From Pseudomonadota bacterium (GTDB taxonomy: Bacteria; Myxococcota_A; UBA9042; GCA-2863065), in assembly GCA_005776585.1 (NCBI GenBank), contig SXOX01000227.1, positions 1 through 54,321 on the forward strand: a stretch of 54,321 bases of DNA. The letters are read 5' to 3'. Each line of letters opens with the position of its first letter. Position 1 is the first letter of the stretch. The notes under the pieces were generated by a model. The model ran no database searches, was not told the DNA's origin, and worked only from the letters and a program-made list of their open reading frames with translations. Below are positions 26,849 through 35,816 of this stretch, piece by piece. Made by a program: the position numbers and the translations under genes.

Positions 26849-27639
26849 GCCGCTTGGCCGCCATCTGCGACCGCCGCCGTGCCGAGGTGCGCGCGTGGGC
26901 CCTCTCCGTCGATCTCACCGACCTTCAGCGCCGCGCCGTGCCGTGCACGACCGACGTGCTCACCGCGCTGCGACGCCCCGCCGACGTCGTCACGCCCCGC
27001 GTCATCGCCGAGCACAAGCGCCGGTCGCCCTCGAAGGGCTGGATCCGGCAAGGTTCGTCGGCCCCCGACGTCGCCCGCGCCTACGCCGACGCGGGCGCCG
27101 CGGCCATCAGTGTCCTCACCGATCTCACGGATTTCGGCGGCACGACCGATGATCTCATCGCCGTTCGCTCGGCCCTTGCGATCCCGGTACTTCGGAAGGA
27201 CTTCATGCTGTCGCCGCTGCAGATCCTCGAGAGCCGCGCGCTGGGCGCCGACCTCATCCTGCTGATCGTGGCCGCCCTCCAGCCGGGGGAGCTGACGTCC
27301 TTGTACCGCCTCGCTACGGACCTCGGCATGACCGCGCTCATCGAGGTCCATGACGCGCATGAGCTCGACGTCGCCCTTCGGCTCGACCCCCGCCTCATCG
27401 GCATCAACGCGCGCAACCTGCACACCCTCGAGGTCGACCTCGACGCGTTCGCTGAGCTCGGCCGCCGCATCCCGCCGGGGCCCGTCCGGGTCGCAGAGAG
27501 CGGCATGACGACCTCGCGCGAGCTCTTGCGCGCCGCGGCGCTCGGCTACGACGCCGTCCTGGTCGGTGAGCACCTCATGCGCGCGCCCGAGCCAGGGCAG
27601 GCGCTCCGTGCGCTGCTTGCGGGGGTCGCACCCACATGA
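26845..27639 (+). CDS. trpC: Indole-3-glycerol-phosphate synthase
   Basis: 264 residues, a (beta/alpha)8 barrel. Signatures: VIAEHKRRSPSKGWI (Glu56, Lys58, SPSKG at 61-65), ISVLTDLTDFGG, VLRKDFMLSPLQILESRALGAD, GINARNLHTLEVDL and VAESGM. It forms the indole ring of tryptophan. It overlaps trpD and trpF by 4 bases each. Confidence 0.95.
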   Translation: MSRLAAICDRRRAEVRAWALSVDLTDLQRRAVPCTTDVLTALRRPADVVTPRVIAEHKRRSPSKGWIRQGSSAPDVARAYADAGAAAISVLTDLTDFGGTTDDLIAVRSALAIPVLRKDFMLSPLQILESRALGADLILLIVAALQPGELTSLYRLATDLGMTALIEVHDAHELDVALRLDPRLIGINARNLHTLEVDLDAFAELGRRIPPGPVRVAESGMTTSRELLRAAALGYDAVLVGEHLMRAPEPGQALRALLAGVAPT

Positions 27640-28283
27640 GCACGGCGACTCCGTTGGTCAAGATCTGCGGCGTCACGTCGCCCGAGGACGCCGAGTGGCT
27701 CGTCGCCGACGGGCGCGTCGCCTTCCTCGGCCTCAACTTCTGGCGTGGCTCCCGGCGCTGCATTCGCGCGGAGCTTGGGCGCGCGATCTGCGAGGCCGTC
27801 GCCGGGCGCGCCACGGTCGTGGGCGTGTTCGTCGATCAGAGCGAGGAGGACGTGCGGCGCGTGCTCGACCTCTGCCCCCTCGACTGGCTCCAACTGCACG
27901 GCGACGAGTCGGCCGACTTCGGACGACGCTTCGGCCGCCCGTGGATGAAGGCGGTTCGCCTCAAGGACGCCACGAGCCTCGACGCTATCCCGGACTACGT
28001 CATCGACGCTGCGCAGCCCCTCCTCGTGGATGCCTGGTCGAGCGTGGCGCCCGGAGGTACGGGGACCGTCGTCCATCTTGATCTCGCGGCGCGCGCCCGA
28101 GCGCTCGCTCCCCGGCTGTTCCTCGCGGGTGGACTGACCGCGGAGAACGTCGGTTGGGCGATTGAGCGGGTAAAACCCTACGCCGTCGACGTCGCGTCCG
28201 GCGTGGAGGTGACCGACGTCCCAGGACGCAAGGACCCGCGCCGCGTGCGCGCGTTCCTCGATGCCGTCGAGGCTGCGCGATGA
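27636..28283 (+). CDS. trpF: Phosphoribosylanthranilate isomerase
   Basis: 215 residues, a (beta/alpha)8 barrel. VKICGVTSPEDA carries the catalytic Cys11; further marks are GVFVDQSEEDVRRV, LDWLQLHGDES and LFLAGGLTAENVGWAI, with a C-terminal VDVASGVE. It completes the steps from anthranilate to indole-glycerol phosphate except the final TrpAB reaction, whose genes are not in this window. It overlaps the next gene by 4 bases. Confidence 0.94.
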   Translation: MSTATPLVKICGVTSPEDAEWLVADGRVAFLGLNFWRGSRRCIRAELGRAICEAVAGRATVVGVFVDQSEEDVRRVLDLCPLDWLQLHGDESADFGRRFGRPWMKAVRLKDATSLDAIPDYVIDAAQPLLVDAWSSVAPGGTGTVVHLDLAARARALAPRLFLAGGLTAENVGWAIERVKPYAVDVASGVEVTDVPGRKDPRRVRAFLDAVEAAR

Positions 28284-29071
28284 GCCGCATCCTCGCGCTC
28301 GCCGTCGTGGTTGGCACGTCGCTTCACGCGCTCGCGCAGAGCCCGCCGGTCGCGCGCGCCATCGAGGACCTGCGCACGTGCACCAAGATCGACAGCGCCC
28401 TCTGTCGGACCTTGCCGGGCCGCCTCGCCGCTCATGGCGCCACGTCCGTCATGCCGATTCACGACGCGCTGCCGACGCTGCCGCCCCAGGCCCGCACGCT
28501 GGCGGCCATCGCGCTGACCCAGATCGACCACCTCCAGTCGACGAAGCTGCTCGTGGAGCTGGCCCGAAAGGACGACCTGCTCCTGCTGACGGTGGTCATC
28601 CCGGCGCTCGGCGAGCGGCAGGGCAAGGAGGTCGATCGCGCGCTCGTCGGTCTGCTCCGGAGCCCTCATCCCCACCTGCGCGGCCTCGCCGCCGAGGCTC
28701 TCGGGAAGGCCAAGTCCAAGCGTGACCTCACGCTGGCGGTTCCGGCGCTCCTCCGCGCGTTTCGCGACCCGATCGAGGCGGTGAAGGTCGCCGCGATCGA
28801 GAGCGTCGGGCTCATCGGCGATCGCCGGGTGGTGCCGGAGCTGCTCGCCCACCTCAACGACAGTCGCCCGCGGGTCCGCCGCACGGTGCTCTTCGCACTG
28901 CGCTTCGTCTCGGACTTGAGCGCGGTCCCCAAGCTGCTCGACCTGCTCACCGACGACGATCTCACGTTCGTCCGCGAGGTCGCCAGCACCCTCGAGAAGC
29001 TCACCGGACAACGCTTTGGCCTCGACGTGGAGCTGTGGCGCGGCTGGTGGCGACGGCAGATCGATCTCTGA
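28280..29071 (+). CDS. Exported HEAT-repeat protein coupled to the trp operon
   Basis: 263 residues. The signal peptide (ILALAVVVGTSLHALA) suggests export to the periplasm. The mature part has several HEAT-like helix pairs: LVELARKDDLLLLTVVIPALG, GLLRSPHPHLRGLAAEALGKA, LLRAFRDPIEAVKVAAIESVG, LLAHLNDSRPRVRRTVLFALRF and LLDLLTDDDLTFVREVASTLEKL. Two cysteines early in the mature part could pair. HEAT repeats serve as protein-binding scaffolds. It starts inside the trpF stop (ATGA), so it is translated with the tryptophan genes, but nothing links its function to them. Three 11-bp repeats follow the gene. Confidence 0.75.
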   Translation: MSRILALAVVVGTSLHALAQSPPVARAIEDLRTCTKIDSALCRTLPGRLAAHGATSVMPIHDALPTLPPQARTLAAIALTQIDHLQSTKLLVELARKDDLLLLTVVIPALGERQGKEVDRALVGLLRSPHPHLRGLAAEALGKAKSKRDLTLAVPALLRAFRDPIEAVKVAAIESVGLIGDRRVVPELLAHLNDSRPRVRRTVLFALRFVSDLSAVPKLLDLLTDDDLTFVREVASTLEKLTGQRFGLDVELWRGWWRRQIDL

Positions 29072-29093
29072 TCGATCTCTGAGCGAGCTCTGA
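29061..29093 (+). repeat. Three tandem 11-bp repeats, each ending in TGA
   Basis: TCGATCTCTGA twice (29061, 29072), then GCGAGCTCTGA (29083). The first TGA is the stop of the HEAT-repeat gene. Because 11 is not divisible by 3, the three TGA codons lie in three different frames. Confidence 0.85.
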
Positions 29094-29107
29094 GGCACCG
29101 GGCCTCA
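29091..29107 (+). terminator. Possible terminator hairpin after the trp operon
   Basis: TGAGGC-ACCGG-GCCTCA, a perfect 6-bp stem with a 5-base loop, 20 bases past the stop codon of the HEAT-repeat gene. No T-tract follows, so it may instead protect the mRNA end. Confidence 0.4.
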
Positions 29108-29153
29108 CATTCCGCTTGCGGAGCGCTGAGGGCCGTGCAAGAAGCCCGCGCGT

Positions 29154-30554
29154 ATGCGGACCTTGTCACTCATTGTCGCCTTTTTCGCCGCCGTTGGCTG
29201 TGCGTCCTCTGATTCGGAGCCCACGTCGCCCTCGGGCGCCGTCGATGGCGGTGCCTCCGAGGTAATCTCGGCGGACGTAACCCTGACGGCGGACGTCGGC
29301 TCCCCGCAGGAGCTTCCGGCGGACACCAACGCGACGCCGCTGGAGGTCGCGCCGACGGTCGATGTCACGTCGGACCTCGGCGGGCCCATCGAGAACCACG
29401 GGCCCAACTGCGTCGGCAAGCCCACCTCCTGCGCTGCGGGCACCTCGTGTCAGCAGACCAAGGCACGCGACACGGCCGAGTGCCTCCCGGATCAACCGCT
29501 GGAGGCCCCGTGCGGTCCCGGGCTCGGCGGCTGCGTCCTCGGCGCGCAATGCGTCAGCATCGACGACACGCACATCCTCAAGAAGTGTTACGCCGATCTC
29601 AAGGACGGTGCCGTGTGCGGAACGGGCCATGGCGGCTGCGCCAAGGGTCTCTCGTGCGGCTACACCGACACGACCTTCAAGGAGCGCCGATGCTACCCGG
29701 GGCAGGCGGTCGGAAAGGTCTGCGGCGCCGGAATCGGCGGCTGCGTCGAGGGCGCCTATTGCGAGCAGCCCGTCCAGTACACCGGCAAGGGCGTCTGCGT
29801 CGCGATCCCCAAGATCGGCCAGGAATGCGAGGGCGGAGGCTCCCCCTGCGAGGCGGGCAGCCACTGCGTGGGTGGTGGCGGCAACCAGCCGACGTGCAAG
29901 AAGGACGTCGGGCTCGGCGACACCTGCGGCTTCAGCTCCGGACGATGCGCCGACGGGCTCGCGTGTGCCAATCAGGGCGCCGGGATGCCCCGCAAGTGCG
30001 TCGAGAAGTCCTACGCCGGTCAGAGCTGCTCTCAGTCCAACAGCGCGTGCGTCGATGGCTTGGTGTGTTCGACCGACGGTGAGGCCAATCAGGTCTGCGC
30101 GCCCGCCGTCGGTCTCGGCGCCAAGTGCGGCGTCTCCGTGGCGTGTGAGCAGGGCCTCGAGTGCACCAAGGCCGCGGACGGCGCGTCGTACGCGTGCACC
30201 GATCCCTGCGAGACCGGCAAGCTCTACGGCAACGGCGCGTGCGACGGCTGCTGGAAGAACGACGTAGACTGCGTCTGCAAGCCGACCTGCGACGGCAAGG
30301 CGTGCGGGAGCGACGGCTGCGGCGGCACCTGCGGAGGCTGCACCGGGACTGACGTCTGCGGGCACGACTTCAAATGCGAGGCGCCCTACGTCTCGCCGTG
30401 CTGCGCGGCGGGCACGACGGGCAAGGGCTGCCCGACCGACAAGGCCGTCGAGACGTGCATCTGCGCCTTCGCCCCCGGCTGCTGTACGCAGGCCTGGCCC
30501 GCGCAATGTGCCGAGTTCGTTCAGGAATCGGGCTGCGGCATCTGCAAGCTCTAG
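29154..30554 (+). CDS. Cysteine-rich surface lipoprotein
   Basis: 466 residues. The signal peptide (LSLIVAFFAAVGC) ends at Cys16. A short Ser/Pro/Thr-rich spacer leads to about nine irregular cysteine modules of the type C(G)xGxGGCxxGxxC (CGPGLGGCVLGAQC, CGTGHGGCAKGLSC, CGAGIGGCVEGAYC, CGFSSGRCADGLAC). A GSDGCGGTCGGC module follows, then a terminal CICAFAPGCCTQAWPAQCAEFVQESGC motif that recurs in many myxobacterial secreted proteins. The cysteines are probably all in disulfides. Function unknown; probably an outer-membrane anchored adhesive or structural protein. The upstream region has no convincing -35/-10 pair. Confidence 0.8.
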   Translation: MRTLSLIVAFFAAVGCASSDSEPTSPSGAVDGGASEVISADVTLTADVGSPQELPADTNATPLEVAPTVDVTSDLGGPIENHGPNCVGKPTSCAAGTSCQQTKARDTAECLPDQPLEAPCGPGLGGCVLGAQCVSIDDTHILKKCYADLKDGAVCGTGHGGCAKGLSCGYTDTTFKERRCYPGQAVGKVCGAGIGGCVEGAYCEQPVQYTGKGVCVAIPKIGQECEGGGSPCEAGSHCVGGGGNQPTCKKDVGLGDTCGFSSGRCADGLACANQGAGMPRKCVEKSYAGQSCSQSNSACVDGLVCSTDGEANQVCAPAVGLGAKCGVSVACEQGLECTKAADGASYACTDPCETGKLYGNGACDGCWKNDVDCVCKPTCDGKACGSDGCGGTCGGCTGTDVCGHDFKCEAPYVSPCCAAGTTGKGCPTDKAVETCICAFAPGCCTQAWPAQCAEFVQESGCGICKL

Positions 30555-30575
30555 CCTCCTGCAACGCTGCGCAGG

Positions 30576-31607
30576 CTACGTGCGCGCGGAGAGCCAAGAC
30601 GTGAGCTTGGGGTAGAGCGCGCGCGGCCCGTTGGAGCCGACCACGGCGCCGACGTGTCCGCCTTGGGTGACGAAGACCTCACTGTCGGTGGCGCCACACG
30701 CCTCGTTCAGACCCTTGGCCGCGCCGAGCGGACAGATCGTGTCGCTGGCGGTGGCGATGGTGAGGACCGGGCACGTGATGGCCGCGAGGTTCACGCGCTT
30801 GCCGCGCACTGCGTGTTCACCGCGCACCAGTCGGTTCTCTTGATAGAGATCCCGGATGTAAGTGACATACGCTGCCGCTGGAAACGAGACGTTGTCTGAA
30901 GCCCACGCCTCGAGCGCCGCGAAGGCCTGGACGGCGCGCGGATCGTGCGCGCGATCGGCGAAGCCGACCCACTTGGCGAGCGTCGCCGTGGGGCGCAGGG
31001 CCACGAAGCCCTGCTGCATCTGCTCGGCCGTCATGTTCCCCGCAGACGCGATGGCCTCCGGGTCGAACCAGCGCGCGTCGGTCATGCGCCCGAGCTCGCC
31101 GGCCCGCGTGAAGTCGAACGGGCCGAGCAGGTTGATGAGCGCCTGCACCGTGTCCGGCTCGAGCGCCGCGTGGATGCCCGTGAGCGTCCCGCCCATGCAG
31201 TAGCCGAGCATCGCCAGCCTGTCGTGTCCGGTCTCGCGGCGCGTGCGGCGGGCCATGCGCGAGAGGCGCGCGACGACCGCGTCCCAGTCGAGGTAACGGT
31301 CCTCCGCGTTGGGGGCGCCCCAGTCGAGGCACCACGTGTCGAAGCCGGCCGCAACCAGCGCTTCGACCACGCTGTACCCGGGGCGCAGGTCCAGCACGTA
31401 CCAACGATTGATCATCGACGGGACCAGCAGCACGGGGGCCCGGTCAGGTCGCGCCGGGACGCTCCCGCGGAAGTGCAGCAGGCGCGCCGTGCCGTCCTCC
31501 AGGACCACGTCGTGCGCGGTCGGAGCGAGCGGCGGCGTGAGGAGCCCGAAGGCCCCTGCGCCGCCGTCGACGTGTCCGCATGTCTCGGTTCCGACCGCGG
31601 CGAACAC
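30576..31607 (-). CDS. phaC: Polyhydroxyalkanoate synthase (class III-type PhaC)
   Basis: 343 residues from a GTG, two bases after the phasin stop, with GGTGG ahead. It polymerises hydroxyacyl-CoA on the granule surface. An alpha/beta hydrolase fold carries the lipase-like box LGYCMGG (Cys137), Asp289 (TASDTICP) and His318 (QGGHVGAV), the catalytic triad. The length fits class III synthases (about 350), which need a PhaE partner. It is the third gene of the phaR-phasin-phaC operon, and is paralogous to the synthase at 34807. Substrate chain length cannot be told from sequence. Confidence 0.9.
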   Translation of the reverse strand: MFAAVGTETCGHVDGGAGAFGLLTPPLAPTAHDVVLEDGTARLLHFRGSVPARPDRAPVLLVPSMINRWYVLDLRPGYSVVEALVAAGFDTWCLDWGAPNAEDRYLDWDAVVARLSRMARRTRRETGHDRLAMLGYCMGGTLTGIHAALEPDTVQALINLLGPFDFTRAGELGRMTDARWFDPEAIASAGNMTAEQMQQGFVALRPTATLAKWVGFADRAHDPRAVQAFAALEAWASDNVSFPAAAYVTYIRDLYQENRLVRGEHAVRGKRVNLAAITCPVLTIATASDTICPLGAAKGLNEACGATDSEVFVTQGGHVGAVVGSNGPRALYPKLTSWLSART

Positions 31608-31609
31608 GC

Positions 31610-32008
31610 TCAGGCCACCGGGGGCGTGAGGTGCTCGGCCGTCTTCTTCGCCGTCTCGAGGGACAGGCGGCGTAGCTCTGCCGAGAGCTGCGCGGTGTAA
31701 TCGACCGTGGCCTTCATCACGCGGGCCATCTCGTCCACCGCCTGATGGGCCTGCACGACCGTGCGCGCCTCGACCTTGGCCAGCTCTTCGTAGGCCGCCG
31801 TCATGCGGCCGACCGACTCGGTCATCCACTTCGTCCACGCGGCCGACGCCACGTGCGGCTGCATGAACGTGAAGGGCGCAAACGTCGCGAAGGGCGGCTG
31901 CTGGGCGCTCCCTTGCGCTTGAGTGTCCACCTTGGGTTCCGCCTTGGTCTCTGCCTTGGTCTCTGCCTTGGTCTGCGTCTTGGGGTCGAACTCGATCTTC
32001 TCGGCCAT
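31610..32008 (-). CDS. Phasin-like granule-associated protein
   Basis: 132 residues. The N-terminus has an acidic/lysine repeat (KAETKAETKAEPK). The rest is an amphipathic helical region (about residues 60-128: AAWTKWMTESVGRMTAAYEELAKV, MARVMKATVDYTAQLSAELRRLSLETAKK), as in phasins that coat PHA granules. GAGAGG six bases ahead marks the ATG. Its promoter and an adjacent palindrome (32098-32151) suggest control by PhaR, as reported for phasins elsewhere. Similarity is by character, not by a signature motif. Confidence 0.75.
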   Translation of the reverse strand: MAEKIEFDPKTQTKAETKAETKAEPKVDTQAQGSAQQPPFATFAPFTFMQPHVASAAWTKWMTESVGRMTAAYEELAKVEARTVVQAHQAVDEMARVMKATVDYTAQLSAELRRLSLETAKKTAEHLTPPVA

Positions 32009-32097
32009 GGGATACCTCTCTGAGTGCTCAATGGTGCAGTGCAGCGAGCTTCCGCCTCGGCCGCTCGCCCCGCGGCGCGCATCGCCACGGTGAGGCA

Positions 32098-32126
32098 AGG
32101 CTAGGAGAGCCCCTCCAACTCGTCAA
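32098..32126 (-). promoter_or_regulatory. Promoter of the phasin-phaC operon
   Basis: On the minus strand: TTGACG (32126-32121), a 17-bp spacer, TAGCCT (32103-32098). About 89 bases separate it from the phasin ATG at 32008. TGCAAAAA lies 7 bases upstream of the -35. Confidence 0.55.
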
Positions 32127-32133
32127 GAGGGAA

Positions 32134-32151
32134 TTTTTGCACCTGCAAAAA
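32134..32151. promoter_or_regulatory. Probable PhaR operator
   Basis: Perfect palindrome TTTTTGCA-CC-TGCAAAAA between phaR and the phasin gene, 7 bases upstream of the phasin -35 box. PhaR proteins elsewhere are described as binding TGC-rich dyads (TGC...GCA) at phasin promoters. That makes PhaR, encoded 14 bases away, the likely ligand. Binding is not shown. Confidence 0.6.
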
Positions 32152-32164
32152 GTCGATGACCTGG

Positions 32165-32698
32165 CTACTTCTCGCGGCGCTTGCCGACGCGCTTCTTGAG
32201 CTCCTCGATCTCCCGCCGCAGCGAGGCCAGATCGTCACGTGCCGGCTCGGGGCTCTCTGCCGGGGGCGAGGGCGCAGGCGGGGCCGAGGGCTCAGACGTG
32301 CCGCCAAAGAGCTTGCCGAGCACGCTCGCGGGCGAGAAGGGCATCTGGAACGGCATCTGCGTCACCGGATAGAACGGCGTGAAGACCTGCATCCCGCGCT
32401 TGGCCTGGAGGTACATCTCGAGGAACGCCGTGAGGTAGCGGCCGAGGAATTCGGCGAGGTGATCGTCCCCCATGCGGATGAGCTGTGTGAGCAGCGGCAC
32501 CGGGAGCAGCTTCGAGGCACCGCGGCTCTCCAGGATGATCTGCGCCAGCGTCGCTTGCGTCAGGTCCTCGTTGCTGCGAGCGTCCACCACCGTCACCTCG
32601 GTGCCCTTGCGGATGCGGTCCGCGAGCTCCTCCTGGGTGACGTAGCGGCCCTCTCCGACGACGTAGAGGCGACGATTCGAGTATTTCTTGATGAGCAT
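32165..32698 (-). CDS. phaR: PHA accumulation regulator PhaR
   Basis: 177 residues. The N-terminal DNA-binding domain (PHB_acc_N) begins IKKYSNRRLYVV and continues with YVTQEELADRIRKG and VVDARSNEDLTQATLAQIILE. The C-terminal part (about 90-177) has a hydrophobic, methionine- and phenylalanine-rich segment (VFTPFYPVTQMPFQMPF) and a charged coiled coil (LASLRREIEELKKRVGK). PhaR normally represses phasins and itself and is released by binding PHA granules. GGGAGGG lies just ahead of the ATG. It is divergent from the acyl-CoA synthetase operon, with the shared control region between. Confidence 0.93.
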   Translation of the reverse strand: MLIKKYSNRRLYVVGEGRYVTQEELADRIRKGTEVTVVDARSNEDLTQATLAQIILESRGASKLLPVPLLTQLIRMGDDHLAEFLGRYLTAFLEMYLQAKRGMQVFTPFYPVTQMPFQMPFSPASVLGKLFGGTSEPSAPPAPSPPAESPEPARDDLASLRREIEELKKRVGKRREK

Positions 32699-32751
32699 CG
32701 CGCCCTCCCGCAGGCTCTACGCTATCACCCGAGGGGGCGCTGCAAAAGGGC

Positions 32752-32781
32752 TTGACGCCTCCGCGCCCGCTTCGCTACGCT
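32752..32781 (+). promoter_or_regulatory. Promoter of the plus-strand PHA operon
   Basis: TTGACG (32752-32757), 18-bp spacer, TACGCT (32776-32781). Transcription would start at about 32788. TGCAAAA (32741-32747) lies 4 bases upstream of the -35, like the TGCAAAAA beside the phasin promoter. Confidence 0.55.
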
Positions 32782-32786
32782 CGGGC

Positions 32787-32805
32787 GATGTTGCGGTGCA
32801 GCATC
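32787..32805. promoter_or_regulatory. Second probable PhaR-type operator
   Basis: Imperfect inverted repeat GATGTTGC-GGT-GCAGCATC (7 of 8 pairs) just after the -10 element, over the expected transcription start. The TTGC-GGT-GCAG core resembles the CTGC-N3-4-GCAG type reported for PhaR, as I recall it. Confidence 0.45.
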
Positions 32806-32885
32806 CTGGGCGCCACAATGAGCTTCAATCGACGCACTCAGCGACAGTGCGCCGCACCATGACGCGCGAGCAGCAAGGAGCAAGC

Positions 32886-33232
32886 ATGAATCCAGCATGG
32901 GACCAGTGGAAGAAGAGCTTCGACGCCTGGGAGAGCGCCACGGCGAGCTACCTCGAGGGTGTGATGCGGAGCCCGCTCGTCTTGGAGCCCGCCGGCGCGC
33001 TCATGACCGCGCTCTTCAAACAGAAGGCGCTCGTGGATCGCGCGGTCGCCGGCGTCTGGAGTTCGGTCGGTCTGCCGACCCGTCGCGATCAAGAGCGCGA
33101 GCTCCATGCGCTCAGCCAGATCCAGAGCCGGCTCATCGACCTCGAGGACAAGCTGGCCGACCTCGAGACGCGCCTGGCGCAGACTGATCCCAAGGGCAAG
33201 AAGGGGGCCCGCGGGCCGGTCGAGCGGCCGTC

Positions 33233-33236
<4 letters not shown>
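32886..33236 (+). CDS. Phasin / PhaE-like PHA granule protein
   Basis: 116 residues. The N-terminal MNPAWDQWKKSFDAWESATASYLEGVM and the middle (LMTALFKQKALVDRAVAGVW) are helical. The C-terminal SVGLPTRRDQERELHALSQIQSRLIDLEDKLADLETRL resembles the end of PhaE subunits of class III synthases and of phasins. GGAG just ahead selects the ATG at 32886; an in-frame ATG at 32859 is possible. Its stop overlaps the next start as GTGA. It is the likely partner of one of the two short synthases here. The PhaE assignment is tentative. Confidence 0.7.
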
Positions 33237-34806
<1,570 letters not shown>

Positions 34807-34810
<4 letters not shown>

Positions 34811-35808
34811 ACCTGCGCCTGCCAGCCCGCCGCGCGGTCGGTCAGACCCCCGCCGACGTCATCTACACCGAGGCCCAGTGGCGCCTGCTGCGCTACCGCT
34901 CCACCGAGCCTGCGCAGCACCACACGCCGTTGCTCCTGGTGCCGTCGCTGATCAATCGCCACTACGTGCTGGATCTCCTGCCCGACAAGAGCTTCGCGGC
35001 GTGGATGGTCGCTCAGGGCCACGACGTCTACATCATCGACTGGGGCCGTCCGCGACCCGAGGACCGGTACCTGTCGTTCGACGACGTGTGCGACCGCTAC
35101 CTGGGCCACGCCCTCCGACGAACGCGCGAGGCCGGTCTCAATGGTCGCTGGCCCCACGTACTCGGCTACTGTCTCGGCGGGACACTCGCGGCCATTCATC
35201 TGTCCGCGCACCCGGAGCGCGCGAGCGGGTTCGTGGCGTTGGCCACTCCGGTCGCCTTCAACGACGACGGCCTCCTGACGTTCTGGTCCCGCGTCCGCGC
35301 GCTCGACCTCGAGGCCCTCCACGCCGGCCTTGGGAACATGCCGTGGCCACTCATGCAGGCCGGCTTCAACCTGCTGCGCCCCACCCTGCCGCTGGTCAAG
35401 CTCGTCGGCCTCGCGGAGAAGCTCGTCGACCCCGAGGGGGCCGAGGCGGTCGAGGGCATCCTCGCGCTCGAGACGTGGGGGAGCGACAACGTGTCGTTCG
35501 CCGGGCGCTGCTTCAAGGAGTACATCCAGGGCCTTTACCGCGACGATGCGCTCATGAAGGGCACCTTCGCCCTGTCGGGTCGACCGGCGCGGCTCGAGCG
35601 CCTCACCGCTCCCCTGATGGCGATTACGTTCGAGAACGACACCATCGTTCCCAAGTGCAGCTCGGTCCCGCTTCTGGCCGCCGCGGGCTCCGCCGACAAG
35701 ACCCATGTGCACCTGCCTGGCGGACACGTCGGCGCGGTCGTCTCGCGCAAGGCCGCGACCTCGCTCTGGCCGCGCATCTCGTCCTGGCTCGGCGCGCGAG
35801 ACGCCTGA
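34807..35808 (+). CDS. phaC: Polyhydroxyalkanoate synthase (second PhaC)
   Basis: 333 residues. Paralogue of the synthase at 30576-31607: both have LLVPS(M/L)IN followed by a YVLDL segment, GYC(M/L)GG and GGHVGAVV in the same order. The triad is Cys122 (VLGYCLGG), Asp278 (ENDTIVP) and His307. The GTG start overlaps the acyl-CoA synthetase stop as GTGA, so it is tightly coupled to it. It could form a hetero-oligomer with the other synthase or with the PhaE-like protein, or use a different monomer. It lacks the long N-terminal domain of class I and II enzymes. Confidence 0.88.
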
Positions 35809-35816
35809 GCTCGCGC

